Assembly: GCA_038214085.1 (NCBI GenBank)
Contig: JBBQSF010000156.1
Location: 1-5,928 of the forward strand
Length of the DNA: 5,928 nucleotides
Reading direction: 5' to 3'
Source: JBBQSF01 sp038214085
GTDB lineage: Bacteria; Bacteroidota; Bacteroidia; Bacteroidales; CG2-30-32-10
The translations under genes were made by a program, and so were the position numbers. The notes under the pieces are model-generated. The model did not search any database and was not told the origin of the DNA. It saw only the letters and a list, made by a program, of their open reading frames with translations. Below, piece after piece: positions 1 to 5,287 of this stretch. Numbering within the stretch: the stretch's first letter is position 1; every line of letters begins with the position of its first letter.

Positions 1-40
1 CAATAATTCTTTTCTTAGAAACTGTTTTGAAATAATATTT

Positions 41-48
41 TACTTTTG
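41..48 (+). promoter_or_regulatory. possible -7 promoter element (TAnnTTTG)
   Basis: TACTTTTG matches the Bacteroidota primary sigma -7 consensus TAnnTTTG. I see no TTG-like -33 element at the usual spacing of 19-21 bp. If active, transcription would start near 53-55 and give truA a leader of about 185 nt containing the inverted-repeat cluster. It could instead be a chance match or belong to something lost from this site. Confidence 0.35.
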
Positions 49-70
49 TAATTGATGTGTTTAGTGCGTT

Positions 71-191
71 GGTCACATCGAGTAATGAAATTTATCGAGA
101 TGGTGTGTTGGGTTGATCTCGATACGAAATAAACTCCCTGCCTGACAATAGGCGGGCGTTAACATTGCATTTATTTCTACTCGATCTGACC
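71..191. repeat. REP/BIME-like nested inverted-repeat cluster
   Basis: Bases 71-91 (GGTCACATCGAG...) reappear in reverse complement at 173-191, with 18 of 19 aligned bases identical and one 2-base gap. Between these arms lie a perfect 9-bp inverted repeat (TATCGAGAT at 93-101 with ATCTCGATA at 116-124, 14-nt loop) and an 8-bp inverted repeat (GAAATAAA at 126-133 with TTTATTTC at 170-177). The repeated TCGAG/CTCGA cores in opposite orientations are the pattern of paired REP sequences (BIMEs), which are non-coding extragenic palindromes. No ORF is visible in 1-239, so this cluster is the main content of that gap. The REP assignment is inference; genome copy number would settle it. Confidence 0.6.
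137..156. repeat. GC-rich hairpin related to the CCTGCCTG palindrome
   Basis: CCTGCCT (137-143) pairs with AGGCGGG (150-156) through seven pairs including one G-T wobble, with a 6-nt loop GACAAT. It is markedly GC-rich against its surroundings. It resembles the perfect palindrome at 4197-4216, which begins with the same CCTGCCTG, so both probably belong to one dispersed repeat family. Here it sits inside one arm of the surrounding REP-like cluster. Confidence 0.5.
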
Positions 192-239
192 CTTTTTAGA
201 AGTGATGTGAAATAGTTATAACTTATAACAGTTTTTTTA

Positions 240-1004
240 ATGCCCAGATATTTTATACAATTATCATTCGATGGAACGGCTTACCACGGTTGGCAAAGTC
301 AGAACAATGCCAATACAGTGCAAGCAGAAATTGAAAAAGCACTTGCCATAGTATTCAAACAAAAAATGGATATCACGGGTGCAGGCCGCACAGATACAGG
401 AGTTCATGCAAAAAACTATTTCGCGCATTTTGATTTACATGAAAACATTGCACAAGTTGCAAAAGAAAAAATTCTTTACCAGATGAATTGCTTACTGCCT
501 AACGATATTGTAATTCACAAAATAATTCCTGTTTCCGAAAATGCACACGCACGGTTTGATGCGACTTCCAGAACATACTGTTATTATATTTCGTTGCAAA
601 AACAAGCATTTAACAGAGAATATTTTTATCAATTATTTGAATTGCCTGAAATTGAAAAAATGAATGCAGCTGCTCAATATTTACTAAGTATTTCTGATTT
701 TTCTTCTTTCGCAAAATTGCACTCACAAACAAAAACCAATAATTGCAAAGTGACCAAAGCACTGTGGACAAAGGAAAACGATACGTTAATCTTTACTATT
801 TCTGCCGATCGTTTTTTGCGTAACATGGTTCGATCAATTGTCGGAACGCTTTTAGAAGTTGGAACAGGTAAAATTAATTTTGAGGATTTCAAAAAAATAA
901 TTGAATCAAAGAACCGCTCAAATGCAGGATTTTCGGTACCTGCAAAGGGTTTGTTTCTTGAAGAAATAATTTATCCTGATTCTGTTTTTAAAAATAATTT
1001 TTAA
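240..1004 (+). CDS. truA: tRNA pseudouridine(38-40) synthase TruA
   Basis: Cytoplasmic enzyme that isomerises uridine to pseudouridine at positions 38, 39 and 40 of the anticodon arm of many tRNAs. At 254 residues it has the usual family length. The N-terminal part shows FDGTAYHGWQ (10-19) and the catalytic motif GAGRTDTGVHA (47-57) with the nucleophilic aspartate at D52. RFDATSRTY (105-113), RFLRNMVRSIVG (191-202) and the C-terminal AGFSVPAKGLFL (229-240) are also typical. The ATG at 240 starts exactly at the conserved N-terminus. No Shine-Dalgarno is visible, only a T-run before the start. The next gene begins 13 nt after the stop, which suggests co-transcription. The tRNA-Arg encoded at 3871-3944 carries U39 and is a plausible substrate. 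Confidence 0.96.
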   Translation: MPRYFIQLSFDGTAYHGWQSQNNANTVQAEIEKALAIVFKQKMDITGAGRTDTGVHAKNYFAHFDLHENIAQVAKEKILYQMNCLLPNDIVIHKIIPVSENAHARFDATSRTYCYYISLQKQAFNREYFYQLFELPEIEKMNAAAQYLLSISDFSSFAKLHSQTKTNNCKVTKALWTKENDTLIFTISADRFLRNMVRSIVGTLLEVGTGKINFEDFKKIIESKNRSNAGFSVPAKGLFLEEIIYPDSVFKNNF

Positions 1005-1017
1005 ACATTTTTAAATT

Positions 1018-1428
1018 TTGCAATTGAAAAACGACGATTCAGGTATTATACTTTTCGATGGTGTATGTAATCTTTGCAACAGATTTGTGAAATTTATTAT
1101 TGTTAAAGATCGCTTAAAAAAAATTCACTTTTCGCCTTTACAAAAAGAATCGACAAAGGAATTACTCAGGAAATTCAACATTGATTTTTCTAAACTTGAC
1201 ACTGTAATTTATATTAAAGATGAGAAAGTTTTCGCCAAATCATCTGCAGCCCTGCATGTTTTAAAGGATATTGGCGGTATCTGGAAATTGTTTTTTGTGT
1301 TTATTATTGTCCCAAAGTTTATAAGAGATTTCATTTATTCTATAGTAGTGCGAAACAGGTACAGGATTTTTGGAAAAAGCGATAGTTGTATGATTCCCTC
1401 GGAAAAGGATAAAGCAAGATTCTTATGA
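1018..1428 (+). CDS. DCC-family thiol-disulfide oxidoreductase (DUF393)
   Basis: Small thioredoxin-fold-type protein, predicted to carry out thiol-disulfide exchange; its physiological substrate is unknown. The defining DxxCxxC motif is DGVCNLC at residues 14-20 (D14, C17, C20). The C-terminal block VVRNRYRIFGK (110-120), followed by SDSCMIPS, is characteristic of the family. At 136 residues it has the usual length. A hydrophobic stretch near 90-101 is probably a buried helix rather than a true membrane span. No ATG precedes the DxxCxxC motif and an in-frame TAA lies at 1012-1014, so translation must start at TTG 1018, TTG 1024 or another near-cognate codon. The 13-nt gap after truA suggests an operon with it. 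Function beyond family level is not known. Confidence 0.88.
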   Translation: MQLKNDDSGIILFDGVCNLCNRFVKFIIVKDRLKKIHFSPLQKESTKELLRKFNIDFSKLDTVIYIKDEKVFAKSSAALHVLKDIGGIWKLFFVFIIVPKFIRDFIYSIVVRNRYRIFGKSDSCMIPSEKDKARFL

Positions 1429-1440
1429 AGAAATTGTTTA

Positions 1441-1467
1441 TTGATTAATCTATTTTAAATTAATCAA
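1441..1467. repeat. AT-rich inverted repeat after the DCC gene
   Basis: TTGATTAAT (1441-1449) and ATTAATCAA (1459-1467) form a perfect 9-bp stem with a 9-nt loop, 12 nt after the stop codon. It has only one G-C pair per side and no following T-run, so it is a poor intrinsic terminator. It may still mark the 3' end of the truA-DCC transcript or serve as a protein-binding site. Confidence 0.35.
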
Positions 1468-1542
1468 CTAATTTTATCGCAATCCAAAATAAAAGACCAC
1501 TTTGAGCAATAAATAAAATCGCAATATAAAATTTTAAAAAGC

Positions 1543-2103
1543 ATGACCGAAAACAAGATTTTTACCAAAATAGATTTTACGCAAAGCCCTCTTGAAAAGG
1601 GAGAATACGAGAATTGCACTTTCCGGAATTGCAATTTTTACGAAACCAATTTATCAAATATTATTTTTCGGGAATGTGAATTTAATGCTTGTGATATAAG
1701 TCTTGCACGCTTGAAAAACACGGTATTTAACGACATTCGTTTTATTAATTGCAAATTGCTTGGCCTTCATTTTGACCACTGCAGCCAGTTTTTACTTTTT
1801 TTTACTTTTGAGGATTGCTCTTTGAAGCTTTCAACTTTCTATAAACTAAAACTTAAAAAAACTCTTTTTAAAAACTGCAATTTACAGGAAGTTGATTTTA
1901 CTGAAACCGATATTTCCCAATCAAAATTTGAAAATTGCGACCTGCAAAGAGCGATATTTGCGAAAACAAATTTGGAAATGGTTGATTTCCGCACTGCCTA
2001 CAATTATTCCATTGACCCGGAATTTAACCGAATGAAAAAAGCTAAATTTTCAGCAACCGGAGTTATTGGATTGCTTGATAAATATAACATTATTATAGAA
2101 TAA
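1543..2103 (+). CDS. pentapeptide-repeat protein, McbG/Qnr-like
   Basis: A protein of 186 residues made almost wholly of tandem pentapeptide repeats of the A(D/N)LxF type, expected to fold as a right-handed quadrilateral beta-helix. Repeats run from about residue 24 (CTFRNCNFYETNLSNIIF) to about 150 (NLEMVDF), with Cys or Asn often at the corner positions. They are interrupted near 76-88 by a less regular hydrophobic segment. The C-terminal block YSIDPEFNRMKKAKF...GVIGLLDKYNIII resembles, from memory, the end of McbG (about 187 residues), the microcin B17 immunity protein, and the dimerising tail of Qnr proteins. Those relatives mimic DNA and protect gyrase; that role here is inference. No signal peptide is seen, so it is probably cytoplasmic. 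It has its own intergenic gap upstream (114 nt) and no obvious operon partner. Confidence 0.88.
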   Translation: MTENKIFTKIDFTQSPLEKGEYENCTFRNCNFYETNLSNIIFRECEFNACDISLARLKNTVFNDIRFINCKLLGLHFDHCSQFLLFFTFEDCSLKLSTFYKLKLKKTLFKNCNLQEVDFTETDISQSKFENCDLQRAIFAKTNLEMVDFRTAYNYSIDPEFNRMKKAKFSATGVIGLLDKYNIIIE

Positions 2104-2170
2104 TTTATTTTTTCGTTCTCAGTAAAAAGCAAGAGAATTGCTAATATTTCACAAATTCATTTATTATCTG

Positions 2171-2178
2171 TATCTTTG
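2171..2178 (+). promoter_or_regulatory. promoter of the RhlE-like helicase gene
   Basis: TATCTTTG is an exact match to TAnnTTTG and is followed by CACCC. TTC at 2148-2150 lies 20 bp upstream, one base from the TTG -33 consensus. The start of transcription would be near 2183-2186, about 195 nt before the helicase ATG. Confidence 0.6.
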
Positions 2179-2183
2179 CACCC

Positions 2184-2380
2184 AATTACATATTTAATTT
2201 GCCGGGTAAAAAAATCAAGAAACACTTTGTGTTAAGGCAAATTCAAATACGAGTACCATTCTGCGAAAGCCAAATTATATTCCAAAATTTAAAAGTTTAA
2301 ACAGAAAAAGAATTCATATTCATCAGACCGGTGATTGCGAACCTTATAATTTTGTCCGGTCTACATACTAATCACATAAC
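2184..2380 (+). promoter_or_regulatory. long structured 5' leader of the helicase mRNA
   Basis: No ATG occurs in this stretch, so it is untranslated leader rather than a small gene. AATTTGCC (2196-2203) pairs perfectly with GGCAAATT (2236-2243) and encloses a small hairpin, AACAC (2221-2225) with GTGTT (2229-2233). A second stem, AGACCGG (2325-2331) with CCGGTCT (2356-2362), has a 24-nt loop and ends 18 nt before the ATG. I do not recognise a known riboswitch class. Long leaders are common on cold-shock and RNA-helicase genes in other bacteria, so temperature control or autoregulation is a reasonable guess only. Confidence 0.45.
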
Positions 2381-3703
2381 ATGTTATTTGAAAATTTAAA
2401 TTTAATTGAGCCCATCCTTCAGGCTGTAAAATCAGAAGGATACACCAACCCAACACCGATACAGGAAAAAGCAATTCCGCTGATTTTAAATAAAAAAGAC
2501 ATTCTGGGTTGCGCCCAAACAGGTACAGGAAAAACTGCTGCATTTGCAATTCCTATTATTCAGTTAATGTATAACGACAATAAATGGGCACCAGGAAAAA
2601 AAGTAATCAGATGCCTGATATTAACTCCAACCCGCGAGTTGGCGATTCAAATTGGAGAAAGTTTTTCTACTTATGGGAAAAATACAAACCTTAAAAACCT
2701 TGTTGTTTTTGGGGGAGTAAGCCAGCATTCACAAGTTGAAGCTTTGAAAAAAGGAATTGACATTTTGGTAGCTACACCCGGGCGTTTGCTGGACTTGATG
2801 GATCAAAGATTTATCCACCTCAACAATATACAGTTTTTCGTACTTGACGAAGCCGACAGAATGCTTGACATGGGCTTTGTGCACGATGTAAAAAAAGTTA
2901 TCGCAAAATTACCAGCAAAAAAACAATCGTTATTCTTTTCGGCTACAATGCCAAAAGAAGCGGTACAACTGGCAGACACTATTTTGGTAAACCCTTCACG
3001 TGTAGAAGTTAAGCCTGTTTTAAGCACCGCCAACCTAATAAACCAGGTAGTATATTTTGTTGATAAGGAAAACAAAACCCGATTACTAATTGAAATTTTA
3101 AAAGATAAAAAAATTGAAAGGGTACTGGTTTTCACACGCACAAAGCATGGAGCAGATAAAGTTTCTAAAGACTTAATAAAATCAGGAATCAAAGCTCAGG
3201 CGATACATGGAAACAAATCGCAAAATGCACGACAGACAGCACTTAGCGATTTTAAATCAAATTTAACACGAGTCCTTGTTGCCACTGATATTGCCGCAAG
3301 AGGTATTGATATTGATGAGCTAACACATGTTGTAAATCTTGAACTTCCTAATATTCCGGAATCTTATATTCATCGAATAGGTAGAACAGGTAGAGCCGGT
3401 TCAAACGGGATGGCTATTGCTTTTTGCGATGCCATTGAAAAAGAATATTTAAAAGATATACAGAAATTAATAGGGAAACAAATTCCGGTTATTGACGACC
3501 ACTCATTTCCATTGATGAACCACGACATTACCAAAGCGAGTGTAAGGCCACCACGCCCTCAGCGAAAAGCAGGAAACAGAAATTCATCAGATAGAAGCGA
3601 AAAAAAAACGCAATCACCCTCGACCAATCATACAAAAAAACCAGATTCACAGCCAAGAACTAATCCAAATAAAAAATCATGGAGTTCTAGAAATAGAGGT
3701 TGA
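2381..3703 (+). CDS. rhlE: DEAD-box ATP-dependent RNA helicase, RhlE type
   Basis: Cytoplasmic ATP-driven RNA helicase, a family involved in ribosome assembly, RNA turnover and cold adaptation. All core motifs are intact in 440 residues: Q-motif region GYTNPTPIQ (20-28), Walker A AQTGTGKT (45-52), PTRELAIQ (83-90), TPGRLLDL (132-139), DEAD (156-159), SAT (187-189), FTRTKHGADK (251-260), TDIAARGID (302-310) and HRIGRTGRAG (331-340). The C-terminal tail from about 385 is low-complexity, rich in Lys, Arg, Ser, Pro and Asn, with no folded domain. Such basic tails usually bind RNA non-specifically. Length and tail fit RhlE better than DeaD/CsdA, which has a longer RNA-recognition domain. The ATG at 2381 directly precedes the conserved N-terminus. 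It appears monocistronic, with its own promoter and a terminator downstream at 3821-3859. Confidence 0.95.
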   Translation: MLFENLNLIEPILQAVKSEGYTNPTPIQEKAIPLILNKKDILGCAQTGTGKTAAFAIPIIQLMYNDNKWAPGKKVIRCLILTPTRELAIQIGESFSTYGKNTNLKNLVVFGGVSQHSQVEALKKGIDILVATPGRLLDLMDQRFIHLNNIQFFVLDEADRMLDMGFVHDVKKVIAKLPAKKQSLFFSATMPKEAVQLADTILVNPSRVEVKPVLSTANLINQVVYFVDKENKTRLLIEILKDKKIERVLVFTRTKHGADKVSKDLIKSGIKAQAIHGNKSQNARQTALSDFKSNLTRVLVATDIAARGIDIDELTHVVNLELPNIPESYIHRIGRTGRAGSNGMAIAFCDAIEKEYLKDIQKLIGKQIPVIDDHSFPLMNHDITKASVRPPRPQRKAGNRNSSDRSEKKTQSPSTNHTKKPDSQPRTNPNKKSWSSRNRG

Positions 3704-3792
3704 TGAAATTATGCTTGCTTCGGACTGAATTTTTCTTTGCTCTTTCACTTGCAAATATTTATTTCAAGCTTTTAATCAACACTTTTCTATTT

Positions 3793-3813
3793 TGTTGTAC
3801 CTATGTTGTACCT
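3793..3813. repeat. short tandem direct repeat TGTTGTACCT
   Basis: TGTTGTACCT occurs at 3793-3802 and again at 3804-3813, one base apart, in the gap between the helicase gene and the terminator. Two 10-base copies with an 11-base period could be a regulator or recombinase binding site, or chance. No integrase gene is present in the window. Confidence 0.3.
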
Positions 3814-3820
3814 GTTAAAG

Positions 3821-3859
3821 AAAAAACCCTTGATAATACAGTATTATCACGGGTTTTTT
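3821..3859. terminator. bidirectional intrinsic terminator
   Basis: Bases 3821-3838 pair with 3842-3859 at 17 of 18 positions around a 3-nt loop (CAG); the single mismatch is T3830 against C3850. The stem starts with six A and ends with six T, so it supplies a U-run on either strand. On the minus strand it lies 12 nt past the tRNA 3' end and should end the tRNA transcript. On the plus strand it probably ends the helicase mRNA, 118 nt after its stop codon. Confidence 0.85.
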
Positions 3860-3870
3860 GTTTTTGATTG

Positions 3871-3944
3871 TGACTCCGGAGGGATTCAAACCCCCAACCT
3901 TCTGATCCGTAGTCAGATGCACTATTCAATTATGCTACGGAGCC
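3871..3944 (-). tRNA. tRNA-Arg (anticodon ACG)
   Basis: A 74-nt gene ending in discriminator A at 3871, without encoded CCA. The acceptor stem GGCTCCG/CGGAGTC has one G-U pair. The anticodon arm TCTGA-CTACGGA-TCAGA gives anticodon ACG, normally read with inosine at 34 to decode CGN arginine codons. The T arm is GGGGG-TTTGAAT-CCCTC. Unusually, position 19 is A and position 56 is U, replacing the near-universal G19-C56 tertiary pair with a compensating A19-U56. A15-U48 is a normal Levitt pair. The first 15 nt also encode the last codons of the GIY-YIG gene, and the first 29 nt are duplicated upstream. U39 is a potential TruA site. Confidence 0.95.
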
Positions 3945-4178
3945 AATTATCTTCTTTAAACTTTCTTTTCCACAGCCAGATTTTAAGTATTTCTCTCTTT
4001 GTCTAGCGTCAACTCTTTCCTTTACTTCTTCTTTATAAACCAACTTCCAAGGAATGTACCCTTTTGTTGATCTTGTTTTTCCACTATTATGTTCTTTTAA
4101 CCTTCTTTCAATATTCTCCGTAAAGCCAACATACAACCTACTATCCACCTCACTTTTAATCACATACACAATGTACAT
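3930..4178 (-). CDS. small GIY-YIG nuclease-domain protein
   Basis: An 82-residue single-domain GIY-YIG protein of the YhbQ/UPF0213 (COG2827) type. The fold's key residues are present, numbered from ATG 4178: IVY (3-5) for GIY, YVG (16-18) for YIG, Arg in ERRLKEHN (24-31), N31, and E62 in RQREKYLK (59-66). It is therefore probably catalytically competent, but substrate specificity is unknown. The frame also extends upstream to GTG 4196 (88 residues); ATG 4178 is preferred because relatives begin at the M-Y-x-V-Y strand. The final codons, encoding GSVA and the stop, lie inside the tRNA-Arg gene on the same strand, a 15-nt overlap. The gene is bracketed by two copies of the tRNA 5' end, so it looks like the cargo or agent of a small insertion. 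It probably uses the promoter at 4250-4257. Confidence 0.85.
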   Translation of the reverse strand: MYIVYVIKSEVDSRLYVGFTENIERRLKEHNSGKTRSTKGYIPWKLVYKEEVKERVDARQREKYLKSGCGKESLKKIIGSVA

Positions 4179-4189
4179 ATTCTCTATTT

Positions 4190-4242
4190 GATGCACCCTG
4201 CCTGCCGGCAGGCAGGTATTCAGTTATGCTACGGAGCCAATT
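4190..4242 (-). pseudogene. partial tRNA-Arg 5' copy split by a palindrome
   Basis: Read on the minus strand, 4238-4217 reproduces tRNA-Arg nt 1-22 with one change (C for T at nt 16). A 20-bp insert follows, then GTGCATC (4196-4190) continues as nt 23-29. The match also extends four bases upstream of the tRNA 5' end. The copy stops before the anticodon and cannot make a tRNA. It keeps the A19 seen in the intact gene, so that change was already present at duplication or was copied with it. The alternative GTG start of the GIY-YIG frame is the first codon of its GTGCATC segment. Confidence 0.85.
4197..4216. repeat. 20-bp perfect palindrome
   Basis: CCTGCCTGCCGGCAGGCAGG equals its own reverse complement over all 20 bases and is far more GC-rich than the surrounding DNA. 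It splits the tRNA fragment exactly between the D-loop and the 3' strand of the D-stem, with no target bases lost. The hairpin at 137-156 shares the CCTGCCTG start, so this is likely a dispersed, possibly mobile, repeat. Confidence 0.85.
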
Positions 4243-4249
4243 GCGGTTG

Positions 4250-4257
4250 CAAATATA
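4250..4257 (-). promoter_or_regulatory. promoter of the tRNA/GIY-YIG locus
   Basis: On the minus strand this reads TATATTTG, an exact TAnnTTTG match followed by C. TTA (plus-strand 4278-4280) lies 20 bp upstream, one base from the TTG -33 consensus. Transcription should begin a few bases before the partial tRNA copy, which suggests this was the original tRNA promoter. I find no comparable element inside the GIY-YIG gene, so the intact tRNA is probably made by cleavage of a longer transcript. Confidence 0.6.
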
Positions 4258-4290
4258 CAAAATATTTTTTTTCTATTTAATCCCTTTGCT

Positions 4291-4298
4291 TAAATTTG
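4291..4298 (+). promoter_or_regulatory. promoter of the outer-membrane protein gene
   Basis: TAAATTTG is an exact TAnnTTTG match; the -33 position at 20-bp spacing reads TTT rather than TTG. Expected transcription start is about 4303-4305, only 7-9 nt before the TTG start codon, so the message would be nearly leaderless. It diverges from the tRNA-locus promoter 33 bp away. Confidence 0.5.
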
Positions 4299-4311
4299 TA
4301 AAAAAAATCAA

Positions 4312-5196
4312 TTGAATATTAAATCCATTATAATTTCATTGCTTTCCTTGCTATGTGTTTTCACTTATGCAAGTGGGCAACAGTCGCTAAAATACGCCAT
4401 ACTATCCTCTGGGTTTAATAATTCCAAAGGCATTCACAACATTTGTTTAAATCCTGATTCTGTCAAAAAGCCCAGCAGTGGGTTTTATCTAGGTGCAAAC
4501 GTTGGAATGTATTTCGCAAATAGAAACACTGCACAATACTATAACGGCGCAGGTGTTAATGGAGTTGACTCGGTAATTAATCATTCCTACAATTACCCTC
4601 AAATTAGGGAAAGGCTCAACTACGACTTTAAACTTGCTGAATTACCTGCAAAAATGAGATACAGTCCTTCATTATTATTTGGTTTGAATGCAAGATATTC
4701 GATAAAAAACTTCGGAATTTTCGCCAACTTTAATATTACCAAACTTAAAACAAAAGATATATTTACAATCGAAATTCTCGACCCAGGAAACACTTTATCC
4801 CAAAAAATATACAAACAGGAAAGTATTTCCGGCAGTGAACAAAGAGCAATAATTGATTTTGGCTTTAATTATATTTTCAAATCCAAAGGGATTGCAAAAC
4901 CTTATATAGAAGCAGGAATTAACATTAACGACACTAAATTTCTCGACAACAAGATCTCAATCGAAGGACTTGACTTCAGCATTGTAAATTATTATTACTC
5001 CTATCATCAGCTTGAACAAGGTGGAATTGGAATGGGTGCATTTGCAGGATTTGGATTGGATATGACCTTTAGCGAATACATTACTATTGACCCAGGTATT
5101 AATTTATATTATACAAAAATCAAACTTGGCGATATTGATGAATACAAGCTTAATTCAACTTTTTATTTCCGTATTATTCTTAACGGACTCTTATAA
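4312..5196 (+). CDS. outer-membrane beta-barrel protein
   Basis: A 294-residue secreted protein, specific function not recognised. Residues 1-22 form a signal peptide (MNIK, then a hydrophobic core IIISLLSLLCVF, then TYASG), with cleavage likely just before QQS. The rest has alternating polar/aromatic strands typical of Bacteroidota porin-family barrels (PF13568-like): GFYLGANVGMYF (57-68), LLFGLNARYSI, PYIEAGININD, GMGAFAGFGLDMTF, and a closing strand FYFRIILNGLL at the C-terminus. No lipobox is seen, because the one early Cys (C15) is inside the hydrophobic core. The start is TTG 4312: there is no upstream ATG, and the first internal Met lies after the signal peptide. It is probably monocistronic. 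Confidence 0.75.
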   Translation: MNIKSIIISLLSLLCVFTYASGQQSLKYAILSSGFNNSKGIHNICLNPDSVKKPSSGFYLGANVGMYFANRNTAQYYNGAGVNGVDSVINHSYNYPQIRERLNYDFKLAELPAKMRYSPSLLFGLNARYSIKNFGIFANFNITKLKTKDIFTIEILDPGNTLSQKIYKQESISGSEQRAIIDFGFNYIFKSKGIAKPYIEAGININDTKFLDNKISIEGLDFSIVNYYYSYHQLEQGGIGMGAFAGFGLDMTFSEYITIDPGINLYYTKIKLGDIDEYKLNSTFYFRIILNGLL

Positions 5197-5198
5197 AT

Positions 5199-5226
5199 GT
5201 CAATAATTGGTAATAATTATTCTGAC
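5199..5226. repeat. AT-rich hairpin after the outer-membrane protein gene
   Basis: GTCA plus ATAATT pairs with AATTAT plus TGAC (10 pairs, a 2-nt bulge TC on the right arm and a 6-nt loop), starting 2 nt after the stop codon. No clear T-run follows, so termination is uncertain. Confidence 0.3.
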
Positions 5227-5255
5227 AAATTTCTCAAGTTTTCGAAGATGATATT

Positions 5256-5263
5256 TACTTTTG
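5256..5263 (+). promoter_or_regulatory. promoter of the cation transporter gene
   Basis: TACTTTTG matches TAnnTTTG, with an expected transcription start about 18-20 nt before the ATG at 5288. The -33 region is poor; no TTG is seen at the normal spacing. Confidence 0.5.
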
Positions 5264-5287
5264 TCAGCTTAATTTTTCAATAATCAA

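Larger units (their letters stand above)
3916..4242 (-). mobile_element. candidate GIY-YIG cassette inserted at tRNA-Arg
   Basis: A 33-nt direct repeat, tRNA nt 1-29 plus four upstream bases, brackets about 241 bp of unique DNA (3949-4189) that is filled by the GIY-YIG frame. The repeat copies are 3916-3948 and the split copy 4190-4196 plus 4217-4242; they differ at one base (tRNA position 16). The arrangement suggests insertion into the 5' portion of a tRNA gene, with an intact 5' end restored. Alternatives are partial tandem duplication of the tRNA, or deletion between two tandem tRNAs followed by gene capture. No integrase or transposase is present. Confidence 0.55.

Noticed and set aside
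71..191. CRISPR-like array
   Set aside because: The copies are inverted, only two in number, and lack uniform spacers and any cas gene.
1425..1448. Seven-codon ATG frame overlapping the DCC stop codon
   Set aside because: It is too short, has no coding signature, and ends in the AT-rich inverted repeat.
2184..2380. Known metabolite riboswitch
   Set aside because: I see none of the conserved cores of common classes, and the downstream gene is a helicase rather than a metabolic enzyme.
2803..3192. 129-codon minus-strand ORF inside the helicase gene
   Set aside because: It is an antisense shadow of conserved helicase motifs. The minus-strand frames at 674-892, 2361-2549 and 4620-4814 are rejected likewise: the first and last lie inside truA and the barrel gene, and 2361-2549 lies antisense to the start of the helicase gene.
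3793..3813. Possible phage or ICE attachment core near the tRNA 3' end
   Set aside because: The repeated TGTTGTACCT lies beyond the terminator, does not match the tRNA 3' end, and no integrase gene is present. It is kept only as a short repeat.
3803..4006. 67-codon plus-strand ORF
   Set aside because: It runs antisense through the tRNA and the GIY-YIG gene, crosses the terminator, and its protein has no recognisable features.
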